Positions 63,202-64,000 of a DNA stretch of 64,000 bases are shown here, piece by piece; position 1 is the first letter of the stretch, and each line of letters starts with the position of its first letter. The notes beneath the pieces were generated by a model. It had not been told where the DNA came from. It did not search any database and saw only the letters and a list, made by a program, of their open reading frames with translations. Source of the DNA: Paenibacillus xylanexedens (GTDB lineage Bacteria; Bacillota; Bacilli; Paenibacillales; Paenibacillaceae). The position numbers and the translations under genes were made by a program. The stretch lies in the NCBI RefSeq assembly GCF_017874615.1, contig NZ_JAGIKV010000007.1, positions 124,001-188,000 of the forward strand, written 5' to 3'.

Positions 63202-63483
63202 TTGCAAGAATATCCTGTGGCTTATGATCAGTTTGATATTCATTTCTATCAGGTCGTGGAAATGTTTTCTGAACAAAAGCTGGATGTAAGTGCGTTGGAT
63301 GAGGATTTAAGAGTTCTTGGATTAAACTCCATTTCATTTATTAAACTGATCATTGCCTTGGAGAACGAATTCAATATTGAGATGGACGATGAGTATCTTG
63401 AATTGGAGAACTTCACAACATTGCAACATCTGAAAGACAGTTTGCGTAAGTGCATCAATTATGAGATTCCCAATGAGTCATAA
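63202..63483 (+). CDS. Stand-alone acyl carrier protein
   Basis: A small acidic helical protein of 93 residues. The phosphopantetheine serine is in DLRVLGLNSISFIKLIIALENEFNIEM, the L-x-S-I-S-F/L pattern with N in place of the usual D before S. The start is a TTG at 63202 seven bases after GGAGGAGG; the ATG at 63157 has no ribosome site. An acyl-CoA dehydrogenase gene follows 92 bases downstream. That pair is typical of extender-unit or modified-acyl synthesis in polyketide/nonribosomal peptide clusters. Confidence 0.78.
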   Translation: MQEYPVAYDQFDIHFYQVVEMFSEQKLDVSALDEDLRVLGLNSISFIKLIIALENEFNIEMDDEYLELENFTTLQHLKDSLRKCINYEIPNES

Positions 63484-63575
63484 AGGGAAAATGACGACAC
63501 AAGCTCATATCAGACAATCACAGCATCGAGTTCCGTTTATTGGACTTATAACCTCAAAATCAGGAGTGATATGTG

Positions 63576-64000
63576 ATGAAAGTTGAACTGAATGCGGAGC
63601 AATTGATGTGGCAGGAACAATTCAAGGATTTTGTAGACAGCGAGATTATTCCATATGCTAGTTTAAATGACAGCGAAGAACGAATTCACCCGGAACTCCT
63701 TGCGAAAATAACAGAGGCTGGTTATCTGGGCTCCATGTTGCCAAAAGAATATGGCGGGATGGAACTGGACAATATCACTATCGGGATTCTTAACGAAGAG
63801 GTTGGACGTGGGTGCTCCTCTGTCAGAAGTTTGTTAACCGTTCAGGGGATGGTGGGTTTAGCGATCTTGCGTTGGGGAACGGAGCAACAAAGACAGTACT
63901 GGTTGCCTGCATTAGCTACGGGGACAACTTTGGGTTCATTCGGATTGACAGAACCGAGTGTTGGAAGCGATGCCAAAAGCATTGAAACAACGGCCGTATT
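63576..64000 (+). CDS. Acyl-CoA dehydrogenase (cut by window edge)
   Basis: The ATG at 63576 follows CAGGAG at nine bases; the frame is open to the end of the window (141 codons seen). The N-terminal helical domain (HPELLAKITEAGYLGSMLPKEYGGMELDN) and the start of the beta domain with the FAD/substrate signature GSFGLTEPSVGSDAKSIETTA are clear. These enzymes take two hydrogens from an acyl thioester using FAD. With an acyl carrier protein directly upstream, the substrate may be carrier-bound rather than CoA-bound, as in FkbI-type enzymes of methoxymalonyl-ACP synthesis. Confidence 0.9.
   Translation, partial: MKVELNAEQLMWQEQFKDFVDSEIIPYASLNDSEERIHPELLAKITEAGYLGSMLPKEYGGMELDNITIGILNEEVGRGCSSVRSLLTVQGMVGLAILRWGTEQQRQYWLPALATGTTLGSFGLTEPSVGSDAKSIETTAV

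Overview
The window looks like chromosomal DNA of a Paenibacillus-type Firmicute. This is inferred from moderate G+C, GGAGG-type ribosome binding sites close to most starts, YesM/YesN-style sensor/regulator pairs tied to sugar ABC transporters, LplB/LplC-type permeases without their own ATPase, a yybP-ykoY manganese riboswitch, many small GNAT enzymes and several intracellular glycosidases. No rRNA, tRNA or CRISPR array was seen.

Left part (1-13.1 kb): a WYL regulator with a small HIRAN-like protein, a GT4 glycosyltransferase, a DUF3817 membrane protein, and a TerC-family transporter behind a manganese riboswitch with two terminators in series. Next comes an RNA-repair operon: RtcB ligase coupled by a TAATG junction to an AAA+ ATPase, behind a structured leader with a short ORF and its own terminator. 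A GlsB-type membrane protein, MsrA, a secreted beta-propeller protein, a membrane-anchored Mrr-type nuclease and a YcaQ-like glycosylase with an N-terminal frameshift follow.

Middle (13.1-26.5 kb): an IS4-family element of about 1.65 kb appears to sit inside the stem-loop of an old terminator between the YcaQ-like gene and fabV. fabV is divergent from an Rgg/PlcR-like TPR regulator, with an inverted repeat between them. Two membrane or soluble proteins share a repeated beta module. A methyltransferase, a WYL regulator with a probable leaderless mRNA, a GH1 6-phospho-beta-glucosidase, a PAP2 phosphatase, a TIMP-like surface protein and a LysE/AraC pair follow.

Sugar sensing and uptake (26.6-35.1 kb): a membrane-anchored sugar-binding sensor, a histidine kinase and a YesN-like regulator overlap one another and precede a ChvE-GguA-GguB multiple-monosaccharide transporter. 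CcpA (cre)-like sites lie in front of both units. MgtE, an AlkD-like/Ogt alkylation-repair pair and an amidohydrolase follow.

Accessory islet (39.6-53.7 kb): seven GNAT acetyltransferases occur in the window, six of them here, mixed with DinB, GrpB, isochorismatase, metallophosphoesterase, phosphotransferase and small membrane proteins. A frameshifted gene and a 158-bp palindromic MITE-like repeat lie here too. Xylan genes are interspersed: an ArsR-GH43 pair and a cre-controlled intracellular GH10 xylanase.

Right part (53.8-64 kb): purine nucleoside phosphorylase, then a LacI-controlled fructan/sucrose locus (two permeases, lipoprotein, GH32, ROK fructokinase), a GNAT gene, and finally an acyl carrier protein followed by an acyl-CoA dehydrogenase that runs off the edge. 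That last pair may open a secondary-metabolite cluster.
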